Assembly (NCBI GenBank): GCA_900549005.1
Contig: URMT01000046.1
Location: forward strand, 1-12,127
Direction of reading: 5' to 3'
Length of the DNA stretch: 12,127 nt
Source: an uncultured Eubacteriales bacterium
GTDB lineage: Bacteria; Bacillota; Clostridia; Christensenellales; Borkfalkiaceae
Of the stretch, positions 5,679 to 12,127 are shown piece by piece (position 1 is the stretch's first letter; each line of letters begins with the position of its first letter). The notes beneath the pieces were generated by a model. That model was not told the DNA's origin, did not search any database, and worked only from the letters and a program-made list of their open reading frames with translations. The translations under genes were made by a program, and so were the position numbers.

Positions 5679-6734
5679 TCATTTGCGGCTCTTGCCGTGA
5701 ATGGCGACGCGCTCTATTTCTGCTGCGATTTTTTCGTTGCCGCGCGGGAAATTATAGCCCGAAAGCGCCCGCTTTATTTCTCTGTCATTCATCAGCGCAA
5801 AAATTTCGTCCTTCAATTTTTCGGGCGTAAGCTCGCGCTGGCGCAGAATTCTGCACAGTCCCGCCCCCGCAAAATATTGTGCGTTTTTAAGTTGGTCGCC
5901 GCGAGTGGCTCTGTTTTCGAGAGGTATGAACAGGGTAGGTATTCTGTTTGCCATCAGCTCGAAGGCGGAGTTTGAACCCGACCTTGCCACGGCGCAGTCG
6001 GCGCAGGCGTAAACGGCGCCCATATCGCGTTCAAATTCAATCTGCACGTATCCGTGTACGGCGCTTTCAATTTTGTTGCCCCTGCCGCAGATGTGCAGAA
6101 CGTTGTATTCGGCGCAAATCTGCGGAATAACCTGCCTTAAAGCCGCGCTTATCGCGGCTGAGCCGCTTCCCCCGCCGAACACTATCACCGTAGGCCTCGC
6201 GTCCAGCCCGAATTTTTCCATTGCCCGCGCCCTGCCGCCCTTGCAGGCCTCCTTTCTGATGGGCGCGCCCGCATACCTTCCGCGTGCAAATTTTTCGGCA
6301 GTTTCGGGGAACGATGTCAGCGTCACCTCGGCAAAGCGCGAAATTATTTTGTTCGCAAGCCCCGGGGTGAAGTCTGATTCGTGTGCGATTACGGGTATTC
6401 CAAGTTTCTTTGCCGCCAGCGCGGGAGGGAGCGACACATACCCGCCCTTGCAGAACAGAACGCTCGGCTTCTCTTTCAAAAGTATGTCGCGCGCGCACGC
6501 AACGCTCTTTTTGAGCCTGAAAGGTATGGCAAGGTTTTCGCATATCTTTCCGCGCACGAATTTGGGCGCGGCAAACGTAAAAAATTTTATCCCCTCGCCG
6601 CGGCACAGCGCGCTCTCTATGCCGTCCGTGCCCATATATTCAACTTCGTACCTGCCTTGCAGGGCGCGCATTATGGCAAAGTTTGGCATCACGTGTCCGG
6701 CGCTTCCGCCGCCGCAGAACATAATCTTTTTCAT
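5679..6734 (-). CDS. murG: UDP-GlcNAc:lipid I N-acetylglucosaminyltransferase MurG
   Basis: MurG adds GlcNAc to undecaprenyl-PP-MurNAc-pentapeptide (lipid I), giving lipid II on the inner membrane face. The 351-residue, two-domain GT-B protein (GT28) shows GGGSAGH (8-14), KGGYVSLP (97-104), HESDFTPG (118-125), GAPIR (156-160), GGGSGS (187-192), RSGSN (251-255) and the sugar-nucleotide segment ENRATRGDQLKNA (273-285). It is a lone gene, away from the division and cell-wall cluster where murG often lies, so a MurG-like paralogue is possible, though motif retention argues for the true enzyme. No Shine-Dalgarno sequence is visible, and the start is ambiguous between M1 and M5. It is divergent from a small membrane protein gene. 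Confidence 0.9.
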   Translation of the reverse strand: MKKIMFCGGGSAGHVMPNFAIMRALQGRYEVEYMGTDGIESALCRGEGIKFFTFAAPKFVRGKICENLAIPFRLKKSVACARDILLKEKPSVLFCKGGYVSLPPALAAKKLGIPVIAHESDFTPGLANKIISRFAEVTLTSFPETAEKFARGRYAGAPIRKEACKGGRARAMEKFGLDARPTVIVFGGGSGSAAISAALRQVIPQICAEYNVLHICGRGNKIESAVHGYVQIEFERDMGAVYACADCAVARSGSNSAFELMANRIPTLFIPLENRATRGDQLKNAQYFAGAGLCRILRQRELTPEKLKDEIFALMNDREIKRALSGYNFPRGNEKIAAEIERVAIHGKSRK

Positions 6735-6774
6735 AATATTAGTTTATTTGTTTTACGGCAATAATATGAAGGAG

Positions 6775-6794
6775 GCGGGCACTGAATTGCCCGC
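6775..6794. other. Hairpin in the murG divergent intergenic region
   Basis: GCGGGCA (6775-6781) pairs perfectly with TGCCCGC (6788-6794) around CTGAAT. It lies between two divergent genes, upstream of both, so it is a possible operator or leader stem. No T tract follows at a useful distance. Confidence 0.35.
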
Positions 6795-6834
6795 AAATTT
6801 ATGCCCCGCGGCGCGCACTTGCATTTATTTAATG

Positions 6835-6863
6835 TTGACAGCCGCCGCACGCGGTGGTAAAAT
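6835..6863 (+). promoter_or_regulatory. Consensus promoter placed right at the start codon
   Basis: TTGACA (6835-6840), 17 bases, then TAAAAT (6858-6863). The ATG of the next gene begins only nine bases after the -10 box, so the predicted transcript starts within a few bases of the ATG and carries little or no leader. Confidence 0.8.
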
Positions 6864-6872
6864 ATAGTAGAT

Positions 6873-7235
6873 ATGGATGCCGTATACATTATAGCCATAA
6901 CAATAAGCGCGATAATATTCGTGCTTTTAATAGCCTGTTTCTATGTGCTTGCCACCCGCCGCAAAGAGGAAGAGCGGCAGCACGCAGAGCTCGAAGCGGT
7001 GTATTCCGACCCCAAACTTGCTAAAATGGAGTACGACATCGCCTTTTACGACGACGATATAGTACGCCCCGCCGCGCATACCGAGGCAGACACCCAGGTG
7101 ACTATCGACGAGGTTATCGCAGGGGCGGAAGTCCCCGCTCATACCGCCGAAGAGAGCGCTATATTCACCAAGGCAGACGACGGTATGGAAGAAATTTCCG
7201 GCCATTACGAACCGGAAGAGGGCGCCGACGATTGA
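6873..7235 (+). CDS. Small single-pass membrane protein with acidic cytoplasmic tail, family unknown
   Basis: I do not recognise this 120-residue protein. Residues 4-26 (beginning VYIIAITISAIIF) form one transmembrane helix, followed by RRKEEER, so by the positive-inside rule the C-terminus should face the cytoplasm. The rest (about 31-120) is very rich in Asp and Glu, low in hydrophobic residues, and ends EEGADD; it is probably disordered. There is no enzymatic motif. It has a consensus promoter but no Shine-Dalgarno site, suggesting a leaderless transcript. It is divergent from murG and sits 97 bases upstream of a PAP2 phosphatase, so an envelope role is plausible but unproven. Codon use resembles its neighbours. 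Confidence 0.75.
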   Translation: MDAVYIIAITISAIIFVLLIACFYVLATRRKEEERQHAELEAVYSDPKLAKMEYDIAFYDDDIVRPAAHTEADTQVTIDEVIAGAEVPAHTAEESAIFTKADDGMEEISGHYEPEEGADD

Positions 7236-7290
7236 GCGGCTTGCCCGATACTAAGCGGGCGGCTTACTTGATTTTGCTGCGCGGCGGCGC

Positions 7291-7327
7291 CTTATTTTGC
7301 ATTAGCGGGGCGTCTTATTTTGCATTA
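7291..7327 (+). repeat. Direct repeat CTTATTTTGCATTA before the PAP2 gene
   Basis: CTTATTTTGCATTA occurs at 7291-7304 and 7314-7327, a period of 23 bases, just before the PAP2 ATG at 7333. It could be a regulator site or a simple duplication. No clear promoter or Shine-Dalgarno sequence can be drawn here, so the PAP2 gene may be read through from the upstream gene. Confidence 0.5.
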
Positions 7328-7332
7328 TTTGT

Positions 7333-7977
7333 ATGGAATTTGAAATTTTAAACTGGGTACACGCCACTTTTCACCAGGCGGAGTGGCTCAACTACCTGAT
7401 GAAGTATATATCCGCGCTTGCGGCGCACGGCGAAATAAGCATTGCCTGCTGCGTTGTTCTTTTAATTTTCAAAAAGACGCGCAGGTGCGGGTTTGCTTTG
7501 GCGGTTGCCCTCGTCCTCGACTTTGTCGTCGTAAACGTTGTTTTAAAGAACGTGATAGGCAGGGAGAGGCCGTGGACGCACGAAGAACTTTCGTGGGCGC
7601 CCGATTTTTATAATAGGTACGGCATAGAGCTTGCCACCGACTATTGTTTTCCCTCGGGTCACACGGCGGTAACTTTCTGCGCCGCGGCGGTGCTTTTGAT
7701 TTATTACCGCGCCAAGGCGATACCCGCAGTATTCGTCGCGCTCCTCATCGGCCTGTCGCGCATATACCTCTGCGAGCACTTCGTGACGGACGTCGCCGCG
7801 GGAATGGTAATAGGTTCGCTGTGCGGCGCGCTGGGCTGGCTGCTTTACAGGCAGATAGAAAAGTTTGCCCTTTCGTGGTATAAAAATAACCGCTACCGCA
7901 TAATGTCGCGTATGTTCATAACGCGCGTACCCAAAACTTACCGCAAAAAATCAAAATTTTTAAGCCTTTTTATCTGA
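7333..7977 (+). CDS. PAP2-family membrane phosphatase (possible undecaprenyl pyrophosphate phosphatase)
   Basis: The 214-residue integral membrane protein carries all three parts of the PAP2 acid phosphatase signature: K72-x6-R79-P80 (KNVIGRERP), PSGH (107-110), and SRIYLCEHFVTD (142-153) giving SR-x5-H149-x3-D153. Several hydrophobic segments surround them (about 35-46, 54-72, 112-124, 130-143 and 154-172), matching the usual multi-helix fold with the active site on the outer face. Members dephosphorylate lipid phosphates such as undecaprenyl pyrophosphate or phosphatidic acid derivatives; the substrate cannot be fixed here, though murG nearby suggests wall lipid recycling. The C-terminus is basic (RVPKTYRKKSK). 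The start has no Shine-Dalgarno sequence but matches the domain start. Confidence 0.88.
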   Translation: MEFEILNWVHATFHQAEWLNYLMKYISALAAHGEISIACCVVLLIFKKTRRCGFALAVALVLDFVVVNVVLKNVIGRERPWTHEELSWAPDFYNRYGIELATDYCFPSGHTAVTFCAAAVLLIYYRAKAIPAVFVALLIGLSRIYLCEHFVTDVAAGMVIGSLCGALGWLLYRQIEKFALSWYKNNRYRIMSRMFITRVPKTYRKKSKFLSLFI

Positions 7978-7989
7978 CTTGTCAATATT

Positions 7990-8021
7990 AAAAAACAGCG
8001 CCTGTCGGGCGCTGTTTTTTT
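7990..8021. terminator. Bidirectional terminator between convergent genes
   Basis: ACAGCGCC (7995-8002) pairs with GGCGCTGT (8008-8015) around TGTCG. Six A residues precede it and seven T residues follow, so it works on both strands. It serves the PAP2 gene (stop 13 bases upstream) and could serve the convergent lipoprotein gene. Confidence 0.9.
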
Positions 8022-8066
8022 GCATTGACTGAAAATGTAATTTTGACAGAAAGAAACTTTTCTATT

Positions 8067-8112
8067 CTGTCATTTCGAGCGGAGGCGTTAGCCGAAGTCG
8101 AGAAATCTCAAA
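8067..8112. repeat. Intergenic repeat copy (GAGAAATCTC family)
   Basis: A 46-base stretch runs from CTGTCATTTCGAGCGG to GAGAAATCTCAAA, with an inner GGC/GCC stem. Its last 20 bases (8092-8111) match 32-51 at 18 positions. It lies in the 3' region of the lipoprotein gene and is non-coding. Confidence 0.55.
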
Positions 8113-8140
8113 GTAAAATATTGCGTAGATTGGTCTGTTT

Positions 8141-8551
8141 TCAGCTCTGAAATTTCATTATAAGCTGTCTGCCCATCAGCGGCAGCGATACGGTGAATTC
8201 TCCGTCCTCAATCTTTATCTTTTCCCTGAATTTTATCCCGAGCGCGCCCGCTTCGGCTGTAAATTCACCCGTCTTTTCGTCAAGGGTATAGCTGCATTCG
8301 TAAGAGTGCGCGCTTTCGCCCGTCTTTTTATATTCGAGCGCCATCTTCTCGGTGTCGAGTAGGGTGATGCGTATATAGGCGAACTCCTCCAAAAAGTCGT
8401 TTTCTCCCCAGCGGGCGTAAGTGCATTCGTATCTCGTCACGCAGGGGTGGGTAAGTTCTTTCAGCGAACTGTCGGCGCTGATGTTGCAGGCGCAAAGCAG
8501 TGCGCACAATGCGGCAACCGCACAAAAAGCGGCGTATCTTATTTTAACCAT
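8141..8551 (-). CDS. Small putative lipoprotein, family unknown
   Basis: I do not recognise a named family. The 136-residue product starts MVKIRY, has a hydrophobic stretch (7-21) and a lipobox-like LCAC (19-22), which predicts lipid attachment at C22 and export. The mature part alternates short charged turns with likely strands (for example SYTLDEKTGEFT, then IKFREKIKIEDGEFTVSL), a pattern like small lipocalin-type beta-barrel lipoproteins of Clostridia; this is inference. There is no Shine-Dalgarno sequence before the ATG at 8551; the upstream bases are AT-rich. It stands alone on the - strand, convergent with the PAP2 gene. Existence is likely, given a clean signal peptide and no better overlapping frame. 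Confidence 0.7.
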   Translation of the reverse strand: MVKIRYAAFCAVAALCALLCACNISADSSLKELTHPCVTRYECTYARWGENDFLEEFAYIRITLLDTEKMALEYKKTGESAHSYECSYTLDEKTGEFTAEAGALGIKFREKIKIEDGEFTVSLPLMGRQLIMKFQS

Positions 8552-8621
8552 AATATAAGTATGCGCGGCACCCGGTTTTTTAAACGCCCCCGCGCTTTTT
8601 TGCGCTTTTATCCTGTTGCGG

Positions 8622-8655
8622 CAAAGAAAAAGCGGCGGAGGGACGCTCCGCCGCT
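8622..8655 (-). terminator. Terminator of the aldolase gene
   Basis: On the - strand AGCGGCGGAG pairs with CTCCGCCGCT (8646-8655 with 8631-8640) around five bases, then TTTTTCTTT follows. The hairpin is 86 bases past the aldolase stop, a clear intrinsic terminator that leaves a moderate 3' untranslated region. Nothing else is supported between 8552 and 8741. Confidence 0.9.
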
Positions 8656-8741
8656 AAGTATCTTATTTTGTCTGCCGCGCTTACAATGTGCCTGCGCTCA
8701 AATCTGGCGTCTGCCGCCATCGTAAGGCGTTTGGGCAAAAC

Positions 8742-9608
8742 TTACGCCTTGCCTATGCAGCCGAAGATTTCCATCTTTTCTTTAACGGTATCTTTGATGG
8801 CCTGCGCGCCGGGTGCGAGCAGTTTTCTGGGGTCGAAGCCCTTGCCTACAAGGTCTTTGCCCTCTTCGATGTACTTTCTGGTAGCTTCCTGGAATGCAAG
8901 CTGGCATTCGGTGTTTACGTTGATTTTTGCAACGCCGAGCGAAATTGCTTTTTTAATCTGGTCGGTAGGAATACCCGTGCCGCCGTGAAGAACGAGGGGC
9001 ATATCGCCAACCTTTTCTTTTACTGCCGCCAGCGTCTCGAAGGAAAGTCCGGGCCAGTTTGCGGGGTATTTGCCGTGAATGTTGCCTATGCCTGCGGCGA
9101 GCATCGTAACGCCCAGGTCTGCAATCTTCTTGCATTCGTCGGGGTCTGCACATTCGCCCTTGCCAATAACGCCGTCCTCTTCGCCGCCTATCGCGCCTAC
9201 TTCCGCTTCAAGGCTCATTCCCTTTTCCGCGCATACTTTAACAAGCTCTTTGGTCTTTGCAATATTTTCTTCGATGGGGAAGTGCGAGCCGTCGAACATT
9301 ATGGAAGAGAAACCCGCTTCTATGCACTTGTAGCAGCCTTCGTAGGTGCCGTGGTCGAGGTGAAGCGCAACGGGAACGGTGATGTTCATCTCTTCAATCA
9401 TTGCCTTTACCATAGCGGCAACCGTCTTGAAGCCCGTCATATACTTGCCTGCGCCTTCCGAAACGCCTAAAATAACGGGCGCATTCAGCTCCTGCGCCGT
9501 GGCGAGTATCGATTTGGTCCATTCAAGGTTGTTGATGTTGAACTGACCAACCGCGTATTTGCCTTCTCTTGCCTTTTCAAGCATTTCTTTTGCCGAAACT
9601 AATCCCAT
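8742..9608 (-). CDS. fba: Class II fructose-1,6-bisphosphate aldolase
   Basis: This zinc-dependent aldolase splits fructose 1,6-bisphosphate into DHAP and glyceraldehyde 3-phosphate in glycolysis. The 288-residue protein shows LHLDHG (82-87) with catalytic D85 and zinc ligand H86, the EAEVGAIGGEED segment (134-145), GNIHGKYP (175-182) with ligand H178, and LHGGTG (207-212) with ligand H208. KINVNTE (228-234) closes the barrel. The ATG at 9608 is chosen because GGAGG lies just upstream and MGLVSAKEML is the normal family start; a longer in-frame reading lacks support. A consensus promoter precedes it and a strong terminator follows. Codon use is biased as in highly expressed genes. A tagatose-bisphosphate aldolase role is less likely but possible. 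Confidence 0.94.
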   Translation of the reverse strand: MGLVSAKEMLEKAREGKYAVGQFNINNLEWTKSILATAQELNAPVILGVSEGAGKYMTGFKTVAAMVKAMIEEMNITVPVALHLDHGTYEGCYKCIEAGFSSIMFDGSHFPIEENIAKTKELVKVCAEKGMSLEAEVGAIGGEEDGVIGKGECADPDECKKIADLGVTMLAAGIGNIHGKYPANWPGLSFETLAAVKEKVGDMPLVLHGGTGIPTDQIKKAISLGVAKINVNTECQLAFQEATRKYIEEGKDLVGKGFDPRKLLAPGAQAIKDTVKEKMEIFGCIGKA

Positions 9609-9665
9609 ATTAACCTCCGGAGATTTTGCGCCCGCCGTATGCGCGCGCTCTTTTTTACACAGATT

Positions 9666-9694
9666 ATTATAATGCAAAGCGCAATAAATTTCAA
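9666..9694 (-). promoter_or_regulatory. Promoter of the aldolase gene
   Basis: Read on the - strand: TTGAAA (9694-9689), exactly 17 bases, then TATAAT (9671-9666). Transcription would start near 9659, giving a leader of about 50 bases with a GGAGG site before the ATG. It is the strongest signal in the divergent intergenic region. Confidence 0.88.
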
Positions 9695-9754
9695 GCGGGC
9701 GGCGCAACATTTCGCCTTCATTTTGAAATTTTTCTTCAAATGCACGCAAAATGC

Positions 9755-9783
9755 TTTTCTGCCGCGCGGCAATGGTATATAAT
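9755..9783 (+). promoter_or_regulatory. Probable promoter of the M29 aminopeptidase
   Basis: A perfect TATAAT (9778-9783) is preceded at 17 bases by a poor -35 match, TTTTCT (9755-9760). The start point would be near 9790, followed by AAGGAG (9806-9811) and the ATG at 9818. The weak -35 may indicate a helper factor or lower expression. Confidence 0.55.
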
Positions 9784-9817
9784 TTGTGTCGTAAATAAAT
9801 ATTTTAAGGAGAAAATA

Positions 9818-10936
9818 ATGCGCGACGAAAGATTGAACAAGCTCGCAGAAGGGCTTGTAAACTATTCAATTCACCTTCAAAAGGGCGAAAAGGTGTTCAT
9901 CGAGGCCACCGACGTGCCCGAAGAGGTGGTGTGCGCCCTGCTCGAAAAGGTGTATGCCGCGGGCGGCGTACCCTATGTAAAGCTGTGCGCGAACAAGGTT
10001 CAGCGCGCCCTTTTAATGGGCGCGGGGGAGGAGAGCATCAAAAAGCTCGCCGACTACGAAAAGTATATAATGAGCGATATGGACGCCTACATCGGCGTGC
10101 GCGGGTTTAAAAACAACTTTGAACTTTCAGACGTCCCCGCCGAAACCACGGCAACCTATTCCCGCGAATTTTTCTATCCCGTTCACCACGAAATAAGGGT
10201 GAAAAAGACCAAGTGGGTAATTCTTCGCTTCCCCACCGACGGAATGAGCCAGCTTTCGGAAATGTCCACCGAAAAGTTCGAAGATTTCTTCTTCAACGTG
10301 TGCACGCTCGACTACGCAAAGATGTCGAAGGCGATGGACGCGCTCGTCGAACTTATGAACAGGACCGATAAGGTTCGCCTTGTTGCAAAGAACACCGACC
10401 TCACCTTCTCGATAAAGGGCATACCCGCCGTAAAATGTGCGGGCGGCTGCAACATACCCGACGGCGAGGTTTACACCGCACCCGTAAAGAACAGCGTGAA
10501 CGGCGTAATCACCTATAACGCGCCCACGATGGAAGGGGGGAAGAAGTACGAAAACATCTCGCTCACCTTCAAAGACGGCAAAATAGTAAACGCCACCTGC
10601 GACGGCGACGACGAAGAGCTGAACAAAATTTTCGATACCGACGAAGGCGCCCGCTACGTGGGCGAGTTCGCAATCGGCGTGAACCCCTATATAAACAAGC
10701 CTATGCTCGACATTCTGTTCGACGAAAAGATTGCGGGCAGCATTCATTTCACGCCCGGCTGCTGCTACGACGACGCGTGGAACGGCAACCAGAGCGGCGT
10801 GCATTGGGACCTGGTGCTTATTATGACGCCCGAATACGGCGGCGGCGAAATCTGGTTCGACGACGTGCTGATAAGAAAGGACGGCAGGTTCACTCCGGAC
10901 AGCTTAAAAGCGCTCAACCCCGAAAACCTCAAATAA
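9818..10936 (+). CDS. M29-family metallo-aminopeptidase (AmpS / aminopeptidase T type)
   Basis: The 372-residue cytoplasmic enzyme removes N-terminal residues from peptides using two metal ions. Candidate metal ligands in family order are E217 (DGEVYTAP), E283 (GEFAIGVNP), H310 (GSIHFTPG), H329 and D331 (SGVHWDLV). The N-terminal domain start (RLNKLAEGLVNYS, 5-17) is typical of M29. The chain is somewhat shorter than the roughly 400 residues I recall for members such as AmpS. The start is fixed by AAGGAG six bases upstream; an in-frame extension to 9626 runs across promoters and is unlikely. It is divergent from fba, and the gap promoter starts five bases after its stop with no terminator between. 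Which residues it prefers cannot be predicted. Confidence 0.9.
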   Translation: MRDERLNKLAEGLVNYSIHLQKGEKVFIEATDVPEEVVCALLEKVYAAGGVPYVKLCANKVQRALLMGAGEESIKKLADYEKYIMSDMDAYIGVRGFKNNFELSDVPAETTATYSREFFYPVHHEIRVKKTKWVILRFPTDGMSQLSEMSTEKFEDFFFNVCTLDYAKMSKAMDALVELMNRTDKVRLVAKNTDLTFSIKGIPAVKCAGGCNIPDGEVYTAPVKNSVNGVITYNAPTMEGGKKYENISLTFKDGKIVNATCDGDDEELNKIFDTDEGARYVGEFAIGVNPYINKPMLDILFDEKIAGSIHFTPGCCYDDAWNGNQSGVHWDLVLIMTPEYGGGEIWFDDVLIRKDGRFTPDSLKALNPENLK

Positions 10937-10940
10937 ACTG

Positions 10941-10969
10941 TTGACTTGAAAAAACTTATTTGATATAAT
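10941..10969 (+). promoter_or_regulatory. Strong promoter of gap
   Basis: TTGACT (10941-10946), 17 bases, TATAAT (10964-10969): one mismatch from consensus. The start near 10976 gives a leader of about 95 bases, rich in A and T with no convincing hairpin, ending in GGAGG (11056-11060) eleven bases before the ATG. Confidence 0.92.
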
Positions 10970-11071
10970 ATTATCGTATTGAGGACAGGCAGGCAAAAAA
11001 CCCCAAAAAAGCCTTTCCTTTTAACACAGTCTTTCATTATTTTATTATTAAAATCGGAGGAATACAAAACT

Positions 11072-12088
11072 ATGGCAAACGTAAAAGTTGCAATCAACGG
11101 CTTCGGTCGTATCGGTCGCCTTGCTTTCAGGCAGATGTTCGATGCAGAGGGCTACGAAATCGTCGCTATCAACGACCTCACCAGCCCCAAGATGCTCGCT
11201 CACCTTTTGAAGTACGATTCCGCTCAGGGCAGATATAAGTATGCCGACAGCGTAACCGCAGGCGAAGATTCCATCACCGTAAACGGCAAAACCATCAAAA
11301 TCTACGCTGAAAAAGATGCTATCAACCTTCCCTGGAAGGCGCTCGATGTAGACGTAGTCCTTGAATGCACGGGCTTCTATACCTCCAAGGAAAAGGCTTC
11401 CGCTCACATCACCGCAGGCGCAAAGAAGTGCGTTATCTCTGCTCCCGCAGGCAACGACCTTCCCACCGTTGTATTCAGCGTAAACGAGAAGACCTTGAAG
11501 GCAACCGATACGGTTATATCCGCTGCAAGCTGCACCACCAACTGCCTTGCACCTATGGCAGATACCCTCAACAAGTTCGCTAAGATTAAAAAGGGTTATA
11601 TGACCACCATCCACGCATACACCGGCGACCAGATGGTTCTCGACGGACCTCACCGCAAGGGCGATTTAAGGCGTGCAAGGGCTGCTGCCGTTAACATCGT
11701 TCCCAACTCCACGGGCGCTGCAAAGGCAATCGGCCTTGTTATCCCCGAACTCAACGGCGTGCTCGACGGCTGCGCACAGCGCGTACCCGTACCCACCGGT
11801 TCGCTTACCCAGCTCATCGCTATCTGCGAAGGCGAAGTAGACGCCAAGTCCGTTAACGCCGCTATGAAGGCTGCATCTTCCGCATCTTACGGCTACACCG
11901 AGGAAGAAATCGTATCTTCCGATATCGTAGGTATGACCTATGGTTCGCTGTTCGACGCAACCCAGACCAAGTGTATGCCTATGGGCGACGGCACGACCCT
12001 CGTTAAGGTTGTTGCTTGGTACGATAACGAAAATTCGTACACCTCGCAGATGGTTCGCACGATAAAGTATTTCGCCGAACTCAAATAA
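11072..12088 (+). CDS. gap: Glyceraldehyde-3-phosphate dehydrogenase, NAD-dependent, phosphorylating
   Basis: GapA converts glyceraldehyde 3-phosphate, phosphate and NAD+ to 1,3-bisphosphoglycerate. The 338-residue protein has the Rossmann start INGFGRIGR (8-16), an acidic D35 (INDLTS) that fits NAD rather than NADP use, the active-site SCTTNCLAP (153-161) with catalytic C154, its partner H181 ([10 protein letters not shown]), the phosphate-binding [12 protein letters not shown] (200-211) and WYDNENSY near the C-terminus (316-323). The start at 11072 follows GGAGG and gives the standard [10 protein letters not shown]. The gene uses more T-ending codons such as CGT, GGT and GCT than its neighbours, as expected of very high expression. 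It has its own promoter. The region after the stop is cut by the window edge. Confidence 0.97.
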   Translation: MANVKVAINGFGRIGRLAFRQMFDAEGYEIVAINDLTSPKMLAHLLKYDSAQGRYKYADSVTAGEDSITVNGKTIKIYAEKDAINLPWKALDVDVVLECTGFYTSKEKASAHITAGAKKCVISAPAGNDLPTVVFSVNEKTLKATDTVISAASCTTNCLAPMADTLNKFAKIKKGYMTTIHAYTGDQMVLDGPHRKGDLRRARAAAVNIVPNSTGAAKAIGLVIPELNGVLDGCAQRVPVPTGSLTQLIAICEGEVDAKSVNAAMKAASSASYGYTEEEIVSSDIVGMTYGSLFDATQTKCMPMGDGTTLVKVVAWYDNENSYTSQMVRTIKYFAELK

Positions 12089-12127
12089 TTGAAATAAAAT
12101 ATTGTTTTAAGGGGGCGCGCCCGTCTG

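Noticed and set aside
6073..6867. 264-codon + strand frame over murG, including a 33-codon end piece (6765-6867) before the small membrane protein
   Set aside because: Most of it is antisense to murG. The end piece could be a leader peptide, but it has no Shine-Dalgarno site and lies over the promoter of the next gene.
9609..9749. N-terminal extension of the aldolase
   Set aside because: It would run through its own promoter; the ATG at 9608 has a GGAGG site and the normal family start.
9626..9817. N-terminal extension of the aminopeptidase
   Set aside because: It crosses both divergent promoters, and the ATG at 9818 has a good AAGGAG site and the family N-terminus.
10979..11071. N-terminal extension of gap
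   Set aside because: It is the untranslated leader; GAPDH proteins start with [14 protein letters not shown] sequence, and a GGAGG site lies before 11072.
12110..12127. GC-rich palindromic sequence (GGGCGCGCCC) after gap
   Set aside because: It may be the start of a terminator or another repeat, but the window ends before the structure is complete.

Overview
The window looks like ordinary chromosome from a Gram-positive, low-to-mid-GC bacterium of the Clostridia (Bacillota), probably a gut commensal type. The evidence is a class 1B dihydroorotate dehydrogenase paired with its PyrK electron-transfer subunit, near-consensus TTGACA/TATAAT promoters with 17-base spacers, strong AGGAGG ribosome-binding sites on the highly expressed genes, lipoprotein-type signal peptides, a YjzC-like small protein and a CCA-encoding tRNA gene. 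No phage, insertion sequence, CRISPR array or rRNA is visible. I cannot place it to genus.

Layout. (1) 79-2416, + strand: a compact pyrimidine operon pyrK-pyrD-pyrE, ending in a strong hairpin at 2480-2524. (2) 2550-4400: a secreted or membrane-anchored polysaccharide deacetylase (-), a 52-residue YjzC-like protein (+), and an unrecognised membrane-anchored or lipoprotein gene with a SPOR-like segment (-). (3) 4457-5590, + strand: the most unusual part. A promoter precedes two decayed tRNA-like copies, then an intact tRNA-Thr(CGT), a long hairpin that folds back on the tRNA 3' end, another branched inverted repeat, and a winged-helix regulator whose promoter carries a perfect 36-bp palindrome over the -10 box. 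(4) 5679-7977: murG (-), divergent from a small acidic membrane protein with an apparently leaderless promoter, then a PAP2 phosphatase; all are envelope-related. (5) 8141-8551: a small putative lipoprotein (-). (6) 8742-12088: class II fructose-bisphosphate aldolase (-), divergent from an M29 aminopeptidase (+), followed by gap (+) with its own strong promoter.

How they work together. PyrK and PyrD form the NAD-linked enzyme that oxidises dihydroorotate to orotate, and PyrE converts orotate to OMP. MurG makes lipid II, and the PAP2 enzyme may recycle undecaprenyl pyrophosphate, so both fit cell-wall lipid-carrier metabolism. Aldolase and GAPDH are consecutive-stage glycolytic enzymes. The genes are mainly housekeeping. 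I found no convincing new multi-gene defence or mobile system; the best leads are the tRNA-Thr region, the palindromic operator and the leaderless gene.
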